64,000 bases of DNA from Mangrovibrevibacter kandeliae. GTDB lineage: Bacteria > Pseudomonadota > Alphaproteobacteria > Rhizobiales > Rhizobiaceae. The position numbers and the translations under genes were made by a program. The stretch covers positions 1-64,000 of the forward strand of contig NZ_JANIFJ010000010.1 in NCBI RefSeq assembly GCF_024519155.1, read 5' to 3'. Of this stretch, positions 52,574 to 63,264 are shown piece by piece (positions within the stretch are counted from its first letter, which is position 1; every line of letters begins with the position of its first letter). The notes under the pieces were generated by a model that ran no database searches, was not told the DNA's origin, and worked only from the letters and a program-made list of their open reading frames with translations.

Positions 52574-53782
52574 GTGCTCGCCGTCTCCGGCGGGCCGGAT
52601 TCGCTGGCGCTGATGCTGGCCGCAGCGCATCACCGCGCGGCGCAGAGCGACGCGCCTGACGTATGCTTCTCCGTCGTGACCGTCGATCACGGCTTGCGCC
52701 CGGACGCTGCCGCCGAGGCGCAGGCGGTTGCCCGGCTCGCCGGCAGCCTTGGGCTTCCGCATGAGACGCGGCATTGGCACCCGGTGCCGCCGGTCACGAA
52801 CCTGCAGGCGCGGGCGCGCGAGGCGCGGTACGCGCTCCTCGCCGCGGCGGCGCGCGACGCGGGAGCCTGTGCGGTCATGACCGCCCATCACCTCGACGAC
52901 CAGGTCGAAACCCATCTCATCGCCGCGGCGCGCAAGGCCGGGGACCGCGGCCTCGCCGGGATGCGAGAGATCCGCGATCTCGAGCCGGGGATCGCCCTCC
53001 TGCGCCCGCTGCTTGCCGTGCCCGGCGTGCGGCTGAAGGCGAATGTGGCCGCTGCCGGTCTTTCCGCTGCGGATGATCCGAGCAACCGCGATCGACGCTT
53101 TGTGCGGGTGCGGCTGCGCGAGGCGCTGGCCCGCGAGGACGTCGACCGGTCGGCCGTCCTTGCCGCCATCGCGACCCATACGGCGGCCCGCGACGCCTTC
53201 GACCGTAGGCTGGCCTCGTCACGGCATACGGCGGACGGGCCGCTCTTCGATGTCGATGCCGAAGGTGTGATCCGGATGCGCCGCTCCGCCTTCGCGCGGC
53301 TGCCGCCTGCACTCCGGCTCGCCTGGCTGGCGCGTGCGGTCGTGGCGGCGGGAGGCGGCCTGCACGCGCCGGCGCGTCCTGCGCTCGAACGGCTCGACGC
53401 GCGCCTCGAGCGTGAACGAGAAGCCGCGGCGACGCTGGGTGGGGCCGCCATCGGTGCCGATGCAGGGGCGATCCGCTTCACACGCGAGTGGGGGCGACGA
53501 GGCATCGCGGCGGTGGCGCTCGACACCGGCGTCCGGCACACCGTCTTCGACCGGCGCTTCGACGTCCACTTCGCATCGTCGCCCGCGCCAGGCTTGCGTC
53601 TTGCGCCCTTCGGGATCACGGGGCGCGGCAATCCGCACGAGCGGACGCTGCCGGTGCTCCTCGCGCCGGACGGCGCACTCCTGGCCGTCCCGCCGGGTCT
53701 GCGCGGCAAGGTCGACGCTGTCTTGCCGGTACTGACGATTCGCCAGAGGATCGTCTGGCGACTGCTCCGCGACCTCTTCTGA
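52574..53782 (+). CDS. tilS: tRNA(Ile)-lysidine synthetase TilS
   Basis: An N-type ATP pyrophosphatase that adds lysine to C34 of tRNA-Ile(CAU), essential for AUA decoding. The P-loop SGGPDS and the downstream [13 protein letters not shown] and DDPSNRD motifs are present. The only ATG/GTG/TTG start in frame is GTG 52574, just five residues before SGGPDS. The same frame is open upstream and reads LTAGETRDLLDSSLRRLA, as expected for a TilS N-terminus, without a standard start codon. The true start may be a rare codon such as CTG 52469. The enzyme body of ~400 aa is otherwise complete. It follows cpoB. Confidence 0.88.
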   Translation: MLAVSGGPDSLALMLAAAHHRAAQSDAPDVCFSVVTVDHGLRPDAAAEAQAVARLAGSLGLPHETRHWHPVPPVTNLQARAREARYALLAAAARDAGACAVMTAHHLDDQVETHLIAAARKAGDRGLAGMREIRDLEPGIALLRPLLAVPGVRLKANVAAAGLSAADDPSNRDRRFVRVRLREALAREDVDRSAVLAAIATHTAARDAFDRRLASSRHTADGPLFDVDAEGVIRMRRSAFARLPPALRLAWLARAVVAAGGGLHAPARPALERLDARLEREREAAATLGGAAIGADAGAIRFTREWGRRGIAAVALDTGVRHTVFDRRFDVHFASSPAPGLRLAPFGITGRGNPHERTLPVLLAPDGALLAVPPGLRGKVDAVLPVLTIRQRIVWRLLRDLF

Positions 53783-53954
53783 GGCCCGTGAGGCAGGGCG
53801 CAGGAGCGCTTTGTTTACGGTGTGGCCCGTCGGCGCCGGCCGGACCGTTGCCATTCTGCCGCAAAACCGTCCGAAGCGGTTGGCAAGAGTCACACCTACA
53901 CCTATCTTCGAGAAAAGCGCACGGGCGACCTCGGGCGCGGGCTCAGGGCACGTA

Positions 53955-55883
<1,929 letters not shown>

Positions 55884-55913
55884 TCGGCGGGCAGGCCTCG
55901 CAGCAGAGACAGG

Positions 55914-55939
55914 AAGAGGTGGCTTCGGCCGCCTCTTTT
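55914..55939 (+). terminator. Rho-independent terminator of ftsH
   Basis: A 10-bp stem (55914-55923 with 55928-55937, one G-U pair) with loop TTCG, ending in TTTT. It starts 31 bp after the ftsH stop, so glmM probably has its own promoter. Confidence 0.85.
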
Positions 55940-56110
55940 CGTTTGCGGGCGGGGTGCCGGACACCCGCCGCGTGACCGCGCGCCGAACGCGACGGCATCG
56001 TCGAACCGTGACCAGCGGTTGCGCAAGTCTTATCGGGTGACATTCTTTTTTACTTTCGGCGCTAGGCTGCGCCGGATACACGGTCGCGCAACCTCCGATC
56101 AGGGACTGCG

Positions 56111-57457
56111 ATGAGCAAGAGATATTTCGGCACGGACGGCATTCGCGGCCGCGCCAACCAGCATCCCATGACCGCCGAGGTCGCGATGAAGGTCGGCATG
56201 GCTGCCGGGCTCGCGTTCAGGCGTGGCAACTACCGCCACCGCGTCGTGATCGGCAAGGACACGCGCCTGTCGAGCTACATGATCGAGAACGCGATGGTCG
56301 CGGGCTTCACCGCCGTCGGCATCGACGTGTTTCTGCTCGGCCCGATGCCGACCCCGGCCGTGGCGATGCTGACGCGCTCGCTGCGCGCCGACATCGGCGT
56401 GATGATCTCGGCGTCGCACAACCCGTTCTACGACAACGGCATCAAGCTGTTCGGCCCGGACGGCTACAAGCTGTCGGACGACATCGAGGCGTCGATCGAG
56501 GCGCTGCTCGAAGAGGATCTGTCCCGCCGCCTCGCCGACAACGGCCATCTCGGCCGGGCCAAGCGCATCGACGGCGTTCACGACCGCTACATCGAGTCGG
56601 CAAAGCGCACCTTGCCGCGCCAGCTCTCGCTGGAGGGGCTGCGGGTCGCGATCGACTGTGCCAACGGTGCCGGCTACCGCGTGGCGCCGGAGGTGCTGTG
56701 GGAGCTCGGCGCCGAGGTGGTGAAGATCGGCGTCGAACCCGACGGTCTCAACATCAACAAGAACTGCGGCTCGACCGCGCCGGCGGCGCTGTGCGCCAAG
56801 GTCAACGAGGTGAGGGCCGACATCGGCATCGCTCTCGACGGCGATGCCGACCGGGTGCTGATCGTCGACGAGCGCGGCGAGATCGTCGACGGCGACCAGA
56901 TCATGGCCGTGATCGCCGAGAGCTGGGCCGAGGATGGCCGGCTGGCCGCCGGCGGCATCGTCGCCACCATCATGTCCAATCTCGGCCTGGAGCGCTTCCT
57001 GCAGGATCGGCACCTGCAGCTCGCCCGCACCAAGGTCGGCGACCGTTACGTCGTCGAGCATATGCGCGAGCACGGCTACAATGTCGGCGGCGAGCAGTCC
57101 GGTCACATCGTCCTGTCGGACTTCTCGACCACCGGCGACGGCCTCGTGTCGGCGCTGCAGGTGCTGGCCGTGGTCAAGAAGAACGGTGGTACGGTTTCCG
57201 AGGTCTGCCGGCGCTTCGACCCGGTGCCGCAGATCCTCAAGAACGTGCGCTTCTCGGGCGGGGCGCCGCTGGAGAAGGAGGGGGTGCAGACGGTCATCGA
57301 AGCAGCTCGCCTGCGGCTTGGAAACGCCGGGCGCCTCGTCATCCGTCCGTCCGGCACCGAACCGTTGATCCGGGTCATGGCGGAGGGCGACGATCCCGCG
57401 CTTGTCGCCACGGTTGTGGACGACATCGTCGGCGCCTTGCAGTCGGTGGCGGCGTAG
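56111..57457 (+). CDS. glmM: Phosphoglucosamine mutase
   Basis: A 448-aa alpha-D-phosphohexomutase converting glucosamine-6-P to glucosamine-1-P for peptidoglycan and LPS precursors. The phosphoserine loop is [13 protein letters not shown], the metal loop is [10 protein letters not shown], the sugar loop is GGEQSGHIV, and the phosphate loop is [11 protein letters not shown]. It is full length. Confidence 0.96.
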   Translation: MSKRYFGTDGIRGRANQHPMTAEVAMKVGMAAGLAFRRGNYRHRVVIGKDTRLSSYMIENAMVAGFTAVGIDVFLLGPMPTPAVAMLTRSLRADIGVMISASHNPFYDNGIKLFGPDGYKLSDDIEASIEALLEEDLSRRLADNGHLGRAKRIDGVHDRYIESAKRTLPRQLSLEGLRVAIDCANGAGYRVAPEVLWELGAEVVKIGVEPDGLNINKNCGSTAPAALCAKVNEVRADIGIALDGDADRVLIVDERGEIVDGDQIMAVIAESWAEDGRLAAGGIVATIMSNLGLERFLQDRHLQLARTKVGDRYVVEHMREHGYNVGGEQSGHIVLSDFSTTGDGLVSALQVLAVVKKNGGTVSEVCRRFDPVPQILKNVRFSGGAPLEKEGVQTVIEAARLRLGNAGRLVIRPSGTEPLIRVMAEGDDPALVATVVDDIVGALQSVAA

Positions 57458-57594
57458 GCGCCGGGCCTGCAACCGAAAAAACGCTCCTATGGTAAATCTC
57501 GTCGTAAAATAAACGGCCCGTTAACCATCGGCTTTTACCTTAGGGTTGCGAAAGTCACAGAGCTTTTGCACCGCAACCGCTAGGAGTGAAAGCG

Positions 57595-58437
57595 ATGCAA
57601 CGCATTACCGCCATCACGATGCTGGCGTGCGGCCTGATGGCGGGTGTGACCGCCGCTCAGGCCGCCGACCTGGTCGAAGAACAGCCGATCTACGAGCAGC
57701 CGGCGCCGCAGTCCTATTCCAACTGGTACATCCGCGGCGACGTCGGCTACCTGTTCAAGTCGAAGACGTCCGGCGACTACTACTTCTACAACCAGCCGTT
57801 CCCCGGCATCGACTCGCACGAGTACTACGACTCGATCGAGCTGAAGAACAACGCCACCTTCGGCGCCGGCGCCGGCTTCCGGCTGAACGACTACGTCCGT
57901 GGCGACGTGACGGTCGACTACTTCAAGACGGACGTGAAGGGCTCGAGCGAGTGCAGCTATCTCGTCGAGATCGGCTACGGCCTCGACCCGGTCGACAACG
58001 ACTGCCGTTACAACGACTCGTCCAAGGCTTCGGTCTGGATGGCCATGGCGAACGCCTATGTCGATGTCGGCCACTTCGGCATCGTCACGCCCTATCTCGG
58101 CGCGGGCGCTGGTTTCGCCTGGGTGAAGTACGACGACATGAACGACGAGATCGCCTGCAGCGGCGGGCCCTGCGGCGGTGATCCGGACGTCTATCGCAGC
58201 ACGCATCCGGGCGAGTCGTCGGTGCGCTTCGCCGCGTCGCTGATGGCCGGTGCCAGCTTCGACCTGACCCAGCAGCTCAAGCTTGACGCGGGCTATCGCT
58301 ACACCCGCATCAGCGAAGGCGACGCCTTCGGCTTCGACGCCGACGACCGCTCCTTCGGCGCCTCCGGCGTGCAGGGCCGCGACCACGGCTTCAACCTGCA
58401 CCAGATCCGCGCCGGCCTGCGCTACGAGTTCAACTGA
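57595..58437 (+). CDS. Omp25/31-type outer-membrane beta-barrel protein
   Basis: A 280-aa outer-membrane protein with a signal peptide (cleavage near AAQAADL). It has alternating beta strands typical of eight-stranded barrels (GAGAGFRLNDYVRGDVTVDY and KLDAGYRYTRISEGD) and ends in YEFN rather than an aromatic. Four Cys residues (CSYL, CRYN, ACSGG, PCGG) may form loop disulfides. ATG 57595 has AGGAG 8 nt upstream; a GTG at 57586 overlaps that site. The 137 bp upstream include an A/T-rich stretch that may hold the promoter. The next gene is a paralogue. Confidence 0.87.
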   Translation: MQRITAITMLACGLMAGVTAAQAADLVEEQPIYEQPAPQSYSNWYIRGDVGYLFKSKTSGDYYFYNQPFPGIDSHEYYDSIELKNNATFGAGAGFRLNDYVRGDVTVDYFKTDVKGSSECSYLVEIGYGLDPVDNDCRYNDSSKASVWMAMANAYVDVGHFGIVTPYLGAGAGFAWVKYDDMNDEIACSGGPCGGDPDVYRSTHPGESSVRFAASLMAGASFDLTQQLKLDAGYRYTRISEGDAFGFDADDRSFGASGVQGRDHGFNLHQIRAGLRYEFN

Positions 58438-58469
58438 CCGAGCGGGCTCCGGCCCATCTCGCAGACGCA

Positions 58470-58502
58470 CCGCCGCCGCCGCTCCGCAAGGGGCGGCGGC
58501 GG
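58470..58502 (+). terminator. Probable terminator after the first porin gene
   Basis: An 11-bp GC-only stem CCGCCGCCGCC / GGCGGCGGCGG with an 11-nt loop, followed by TTTCCGTTTC. It lies 33 bp after the stop. Confidence 0.75.
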
Positions 58503-58680
58503 TTTCCGTTTCAGGGGTCTCCGTCTGCGGCCGGTGCCCCCGGACGGGCAACTGCGGCCACAGGCTTAACGACGCCTTACCGAACAGGGTTAAGCGTCCG
58601 TTAAGCCTTTTCTTCGACAGTCTCCCCAGGGCGCGGCGATTCGAGGCTGCGGTCGTCACCAAGGCTAAAAGGCTGATCGC

Positions 58681-59397
58681 ATGCGCGCGACCAAGACACT
58701 CCTCCTTGCCGGTCTCCTGGCCGCATCCGCACTGGCGCCGGCAGGTGCCGCCGACCTGCTGCAGAGCCCGCTCTACGAAAACGCCCCGGAGGTCGTTCCG
58801 GTCGAGATCGGCAACGCCTGGTACCTGCGCGTCGACGGGGCGTACGACTTCAAGAGCGATGTCGATGCCTCCGCCGACGGTGGGCTCGGTCGATCCGACG
58901 GGACGCTGCAGCTCGACGGCGCGCCGGACTTCGGCGTCGGCGCAGGCTATCACTTCACCGACATGCTGCGCGCCGACGTCACCGGGCGCTACTGGCGCGG
59001 CGACCTGTCCGGCGACTTCTCGGGCGGCGGTGTCGGCGGCAAGCTGCGGGCCTGGGAGGTCATGGCCAACGCCTATGTCGACCTCGGCACCATCGCGGGC
59101 TTCACGCCCTATATCGGCGGCGGCGCCGGCGCGGTGAACCTGCGTCTGGAGGACGTGTCCTGCGCGGCCGCCTATGCCTGCGACGGCAGCGCAGACGCCT
59201 CTGGCGACTGGCGCTTCGCCTACGCGGCGATGGCGGGCGTCGCCTACAGCTTGACGCAGAATCTGCAGCTCGACGTCGGCTATCGCTATACGCATGTGGG
59301 GGAGGGCGATCTCGGCTCCTTCGGTGACCTTCGCCTCTCCGACGACGGGTTCGATCGGCACAGCATCCAGGCCGGTATCCGTTACTCGCTCTGGTAG
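58681..59397 (+). CDS. Omp25/31-type outer-membrane beta-barrel protein, paralogue
   Basis: A 238-aa outer-membrane protein with a signal peptide (LLLAGLLAASALAPAGAAD). It has barrel strands similar to the upstream gene (GAGYHFTDMLRADVTGRYW, VMANAYVDLG, QLDVGYRYTHVGEGD) and a C-terminal RYSLW, a standard BAM recognition end. The shared N-terminal pattern (AADLLQSPLYEN versus AADLVEEQPIYEQ) and the strand series show tandem duplication. The function is structural or porin-like; no substrate is evident. Confidence 0.87.
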   Translation: MRATKTLLLAGLLAASALAPAGAADLLQSPLYENAPEVVPVEIGNAWYLRVDGAYDFKSDVDASADGGLGRSDGTLQLDGAPDFGVGAGYHFTDMLRADVTGRYWRGDLSGDFSGGGVGGKLRAWEVMANAYVDLGTIAGFTPYIGGGAGAVNLRLEDVSCAAAYACDGSADASGDWRFAYAAMAGVAYSLTQNLQLDVGYRYTHVGEGDLGSFGDLRLSDDGFDRHSIQAGIRYSLW

Positions 59398-59494
59398 GAT
59401 GACGGCCCTGCCGTGCCTCAAGAGGCGTGTGGCGGCAGTTGCACTTGCGGCTCAGTAATCTAGTCTCTTCGGGGTGCAAGCCCCGGAGAGTTCC

Positions 59495-59908
59495 ATGCGC
59501 CTGATCGCAGCCCTCCTTCTCGCCCTGATCATGCCGCTCGCCGCGGCGGCGCAGAGCCCCACCGACGACGCCGCCATCCGCGCCGCGATCGAACGACAGC
59601 TGGAGGCGTTCAGCTCCAATGACGGAGCGGCGGCCTGGTCGTACGCGGCGCCGAGCATCCAGCAGCGTTTCCCGACGCCCGACGCTTTCATGGCGCTGGT
59701 CGAGCAGGCCTATCCGCCGGTCTACCGCTCGCGCTCCCACAGCTTTGGCGACCTTGCGCAGACCCCTCTCGGTCTCGCCCAGCGGGTCGAGATCGTCGAT
59801 GGCGATGGGGTCGCCTGGGACGCCCTGTACACGGTCGAAGAGCAGCCCGACGGCAGCTGGAAGATCACCGGCTGCTACCTCGCCAAGAAGGCCGGCGTGA
59901 CCGCCTGA
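59495..59908 (+). CDS. DUF4864 family exported protein
   Basis: A 137-aa protein with signal peptide LIAALLLALIMPLAAAAQ and a ~110-residue SnoaL/NTF2-like domain of the DUF4864 family (IERQLEAFSSNDGAAAWSYA; TVEEQPDGSWKITGCYL). ATG 59495 has GGAG 7 nt upstream. No function is known. Confidence 0.82.
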   Translation: MRLIAALLLALIMPLAAAAQSPTDDAAIRAAIERQLEAFSSNDGAAAWSYAAPSIQQRFPTPDAFMALVEQAYPPVYRSRSHSFGDLAQTPLGLAQRVEIVDGDGVAWDALYTVEEQPDGSWKITGCYLAKKAGVTA

Positions 59909-59999
59909 GCCGCCCGACGAACGCAGTCGCGCGACGAGCGGCGGCGGCGCGGCCCCTTCCTCGGGGGCCGGTGCGTAATGTCGCGCCCCGCCAGTTTGA

Positions 60000-60090
60000 A
60001 GGACAGGCCGCTTGTCACCGGACTCGCCTTCGCGTATCAGCGCCGGCGGGACACTCCTCCCCAACGAGGAGCTTCTATCTGGAAGGGTAG
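60000..60090 (+). ncRNA. Probable serC leader RNA
   Basis: The ~90 nt before serC carry small hairpins: CGC-GTATCA-GCG at 60031-60042 and CTCCTC / GAGGAG at 60054-60071. The second is followed by a purine block GGAAGGG that serves as ribosome binding site. An alphaproteobacterial serC leader motif (serC RNA) of this kind is known from comparative genomics. The match is by position and general features, not by alignment. Its regulatory mechanism is unknown. Confidence 0.5.
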
Positions 60091-60093
60091 CTC

Positions 60094-61269
60094 ATGGCTA
60101 TGACCGCAAAGCCGGACGTGCGTCCGGCCAATCCCCGATTCTCCTCCGGCCCCTGTGCCAAGCGACCCGGCTGGTCGCTTGAGGCTCTGCAGGACGCGGC
60201 GCTCGGCCGCTCGCATCGGGCCAAGATCGGCAAGACCAAGCTTCAACAGGCGATCGACGAGACGCGCGAGATCCTCGGCGTGCCGGCCGACTATCGCATC
60301 GGCATCGTACCGGCGTCGGACACGGGCGCGGTCGAGATGGCGATGTGGTCGCTGCTCGGCGCGCGTGGCGTCGATTGTCTCGCCTGGGAATCCTTCGGCG
60401 CCGGCTGGGTGACCGACGCGGTCAAGCAGCTGAAGCTCTCCGACGCGCGCACGCTCGAGGCGCCCTACGGCGAGATCGTCGACTTCGCCGACGTCGACTT
60501 CGACCGCGACGTCGTCTTCACCTGGAACGGCACCACCTCCGGTGTGCGCGTGCCGAACGGCGACGCGATCCCCGCGGAGCGCCAGGGCCTGACCATCTGC
60601 GACGCGACCTCGGCCGCCTTCGCGCAGGACCTGCCCTTCGACAAGCTCGACGTCGTCACCTTCTCCTGGCAGAAGGTGCTGGGCGGCGAGGCGGCGCACG
60701 GCATGCTGATCCTCAGCCCGCGAGCGGTCGAGCGGCTGGAGAGCTACAAGCCGGCCTGGCCGCTGCCGAAGATCTTCCGCATGGTGAAGGGCGGCAAGCT
60801 GATCGAGGGCATCTTCAAGGGCGAGACGATCAACACGCCGTCGATGCTCTGCGTCGAGGACTATCTCGACAGCCTCGCCTGGGCGAAGCGGATCGGCGGC
60901 CTCGCCGAACTCAAGCGTCGCGCCGATGCCAATCTCGCCGTCATCGAGCGCTTCGTCGAAGCGAATGGCTGGCTCGGCTTCCTGGCGAAGACGCCGGAGA
61001 TCCGGTCGAACACCTCGGTCTGCCTCACCTTCACCGATCCGGCCGTCGCGGCGCTGCCCGAGGACGGGCAGGCGGCCTTTGCCAAGGCCGTCGCGTCGGT
61101 GCTCGAGAAGGAGGGCGTCGCCCTCGACATCGGTGCCTATCGCGATGCGCCGGCCGGCCTTCGAATCTGGTGCGGCGCGACCGTCGAGACCAGCGATCTC
61201 GAGGCGCTGATGCCTTGGCTCGCCTGGGCCTACGAGGCGCAGAAGGCGACCCTCGCGCAGGCGGCCTGA
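60094..61269 (+). CDS. serC: Phosphoserine transaminase
   Basis: A 391-aa PLP-dependent aminotransferase converting 3-phosphohydroxypyruvate to phosphoserine. The sequence starts [20 protein letters not shown], has the PLP-lysine segment [15 protein letters not shown], and is full length for the alphaproteobacterial class. serA follows after 357 bp on the same strand. Confidence 0.94.
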   Translation: MAMTAKPDVRPANPRFSSGPCAKRPGWSLEALQDAALGRSHRAKIGKTKLQQAIDETREILGVPADYRIGIVPASDTGAVEMAMWSLLGARGVDCLAWESFGAGWVTDAVKQLKLSDARTLEAPYGEIVDFADVDFDRDVVFTWNGTTSGVRVPNGDAIPAERQGLTICDATSAAFAQDLPFDKLDVVTFSWQKVLGGEAAHGMLILSPRAVERLESYKPAWPLPKIFRMVKGGKLIEGIFKGETINTPSMLCVEDYLDSLAWAKRIGGLAELKRRADANLAVIERFVEANGWLGFLAKTPEIRSNTSVCLTFTDPAVAALPEDGQAAFAKAVASVLEKEGVALDIGAYRDAPAGLRIWCGATVETSDLEALMPWLAWAYEAQKATLAQAA

Positions 61270-61423
61270 TGCCCGCTTCCGGCTTTGCCGATCGGAGCAG
61301 GCGGAAGGCGGCGATCCCGCGGATGGTGGCAGGCATCCTGTCCGACGCAGCGGTATCAGTCTCCTCAAGCGCCTGAACAGGCAGCGCCGGAGCAGGCGTT
61401 GCCGAATTCTCCACACCGGCGTC

Positions 61424-61444
61424 ATCCCGGCCTCGAGCCGGGAT
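61424..61444. repeat. REP-like palindrome A
   Basis: Palindrome ATCCCGGC-CTCGA-GCCGGGAT in the 357-bp serC-serA gap, preceded by GTC. It pairs in sequence and opposite orientation with the copy at 61531. The rest of the gap holds no gene I recognise; the serA promoter must lie in it. Confidence 0.7.
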
Positions 61445-61530
61445 CCATTCCAGATCGCCGATCCTGTTCCGATCGGGTCGAGGGATCGTTCTTCTCGGCC
61501 GGATTGCCCGCCGAAAACGGCGAGGCATGC

Positions 61531-61551
61531 ATCCCGGCTCAAGGCCGGGAT
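61531..61551. repeat. REP-like palindrome B
   Basis: ATCCCGGC-TCAAG-GCCGGGAT, followed by GAC. It is the inverted partner of the palindrome at 61424. Confidence 0.7.
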
Positions 61552-61626
61552 GACGGCCGAAGGGATCGAACACGTTTTTCCTGCGACGTGGAGCTTCGGC
61601 CCGTCGCCCGCAGAAGGACCACAGTC

Positions 61627-63219
61627 ATGGCACCCCGCGTTCTCGTTTCCGACAAGCTCTCGCCCACCGCCGTCCAGATCTTCAAGGACCGCGGCGTCGA
61701 GGTCGACTATCTGCCCGACCTCGGCAAGGACAAGGAGAAGCTGCTCGAGGTCATCGGCCAGTATGACGGCCTCGCCATCCGCTCGGCCACCAAGGTCACC
61801 GAGAAGGTGATCGAGGCGGCGAGCCGCCTGAAGGTGGTCGGCCGCGCCGGCATCGGCGTCGACAACGTCGACATCCCGGCCGCGTCGCGCAAGGGCATCG
61901 TGGTGATGAACACGCCCTTCGGCAACTCGATCACGACCGCCGAGCACGCCATCGCGCTGATGTTCGCGCTCGCCCGCGAACTGCCCGCCGCCGATGCCTC
62001 GACCCAGGCCGGCAAGTGGGAGAAGAACCGCTTCATGGGCGTCGAGATCACCGGCAAGACGCTGGGTGTGGTCGGCTGCGGCAATATCGGCTCGATCGTG
62101 GCGAGCCGCGGCCTCGGCCTGAAGATGAAGGTGGTCGCCTTCGATCCCTTCCTGTCTAGCGAGCGCGCCGCCCATCTCGGCGTCGAGAAGGTGGAACTCG
62201 CCGATCTCTTCGCCCGGGCCGACTTCATCACGCTGCACACGCCGCTGACCGACAAGACCCGCGGCATCATCGACGCGAAGGCCATCGAGACGATGAAGGA
62301 CGGTGTGCGCATCATCAACTGCGCGCGCGGCGGCCTCGTCGTCGAGGCCGATCTCGTCGATGCGCTGAAGTCGGGCAAGGTGGCCGGCGCCGGCATCGAC
62401 GTCTTCGAGACCGAGCCGGCGACCGAAAGCCCGCTCTTCGGACTCGCCAACGTCGTCTGCACGCCGCATCTCGGCGCATCCACCGAGGAGGCGCAGGAGA
62501 ACGTCGCGCTGCAGGTGGCCGAGCAGATGTCGGACTACCTCGTCAATGGCGCGGTCTCCAACGCGCTGAACATGCCCTCGATCACCGCTGAAGAGGCGCC
62601 GATCCTGACGCCCTACGTCAAGCTCGCCGAAATCCTCGGCTCCTTCGCCGGCCAGGTGACGGAGACGGCGATCAGCGAGGTCGAGATCCTCTATGACGGC
62701 GCACCGGCGGGCATGAACACCAAGGCGCTGACGAGCGCGGCGATCGCCGGCCTGCTGAAGCCCTCGGTGCAGACCGTCAACATGGTCTCGGCGCCGCTGA
62801 TGGCCAAGGAGCGCGGCATCATGATCTCCGAGGTCCGGCGCGACAAGTCGGGCGTGTTCGACGGCTATATCCGCGTGACGGTGAAGACGGCCGGGCAGAC
62901 GCGCTCGATCGCCGGCACCTGCTTCTCGGACGGCAAGCCGCGCTTCATCCAGATCAAGGGCATCAACATGGAGGCCGAGGTTGGCCGCTACATGCTCTAC
63001 ACGGCCAACAAGGACGTGCCGGGCGTCATCGGCTCGCTCGGCACCACCTTCGGCAAGAACGGCGTCAACATCGCGAACTTCCATCTCGGCCGCGACGTCG
63101 AAGGCGGCGATGCGATCGCGCTCCTCTACCTCGATGGTCCGCTGAGCGAGGCGTTCCTCGACGAGGTGCGCGCGCTGCCTTCGATCGGGCAGGCGAAGCC
63201 GCTCGAGTTCGAGATCTGA
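61627..63219 (+). CDS. serA: D-3-phosphoglycerate dehydrogenase
   Basis: A 530-aa enzyme of the long bacterial type. The NAD-binding fold has GVVGCGNIGSIVASRGLG near residue 148. Catalytic Arg, Glu and His are in NCARGGLVVEADLV, DVFETEPATE and TPHLGAST. An allosteric substrate-binding domain (~320-450) and a C-terminal ACT domain (~455-530; DVPGVIGSLGTTFGKNGVN) mediate serine feedback. It catalyses the first step of serine synthesis. Confidence 0.96.
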   Translation: MAPRVLVSDKLSPTAVQIFKDRGVEVDYLPDLGKDKEKLLEVIGQYDGLAIRSATKVTEKVIEAASRLKVVGRAGIGVDNVDIPAASRKGIVVMNTPFGNSITTAEHAIALMFALARELPAADASTQAGKWEKNRFMGVEITGKTLGVVGCGNIGSIVASRGLGLKMKVVAFDPFLSSERAAHLGVEKVELADLFARADFITLHTPLTDKTRGIIDAKAIETMKDGVRIINCARGGLVVEADLVDALKSGKVAGAGIDVFETEPATESPLFGLANVVCTPHLGASTEEAQENVALQVAEQMSDYLVNGAVSNALNMPSITAEEAPILTPYVKLAEILGSFAGQVTETAISEVEILYDGAPAGMNTKALTSAAIAGLLKPSVQTVNMVSAPLMAKERGIMISEVRRDKSGVFDGYIRVTVKTAGQTRSIAGTCFSDGKPRFIQIKGINMEAEVGRYMLYTANKDVPGVIGSLGTTFGKNGVNIANFHLGRDVEGGDAIALLYLDGPLSEAFLDEVRALPSIGQAKPLEFEI

Positions 63220-63264
63220 TGCGATAGGGGCTGGCGCCGTGCCTCGACGCGGCGCCGGCGCTCG

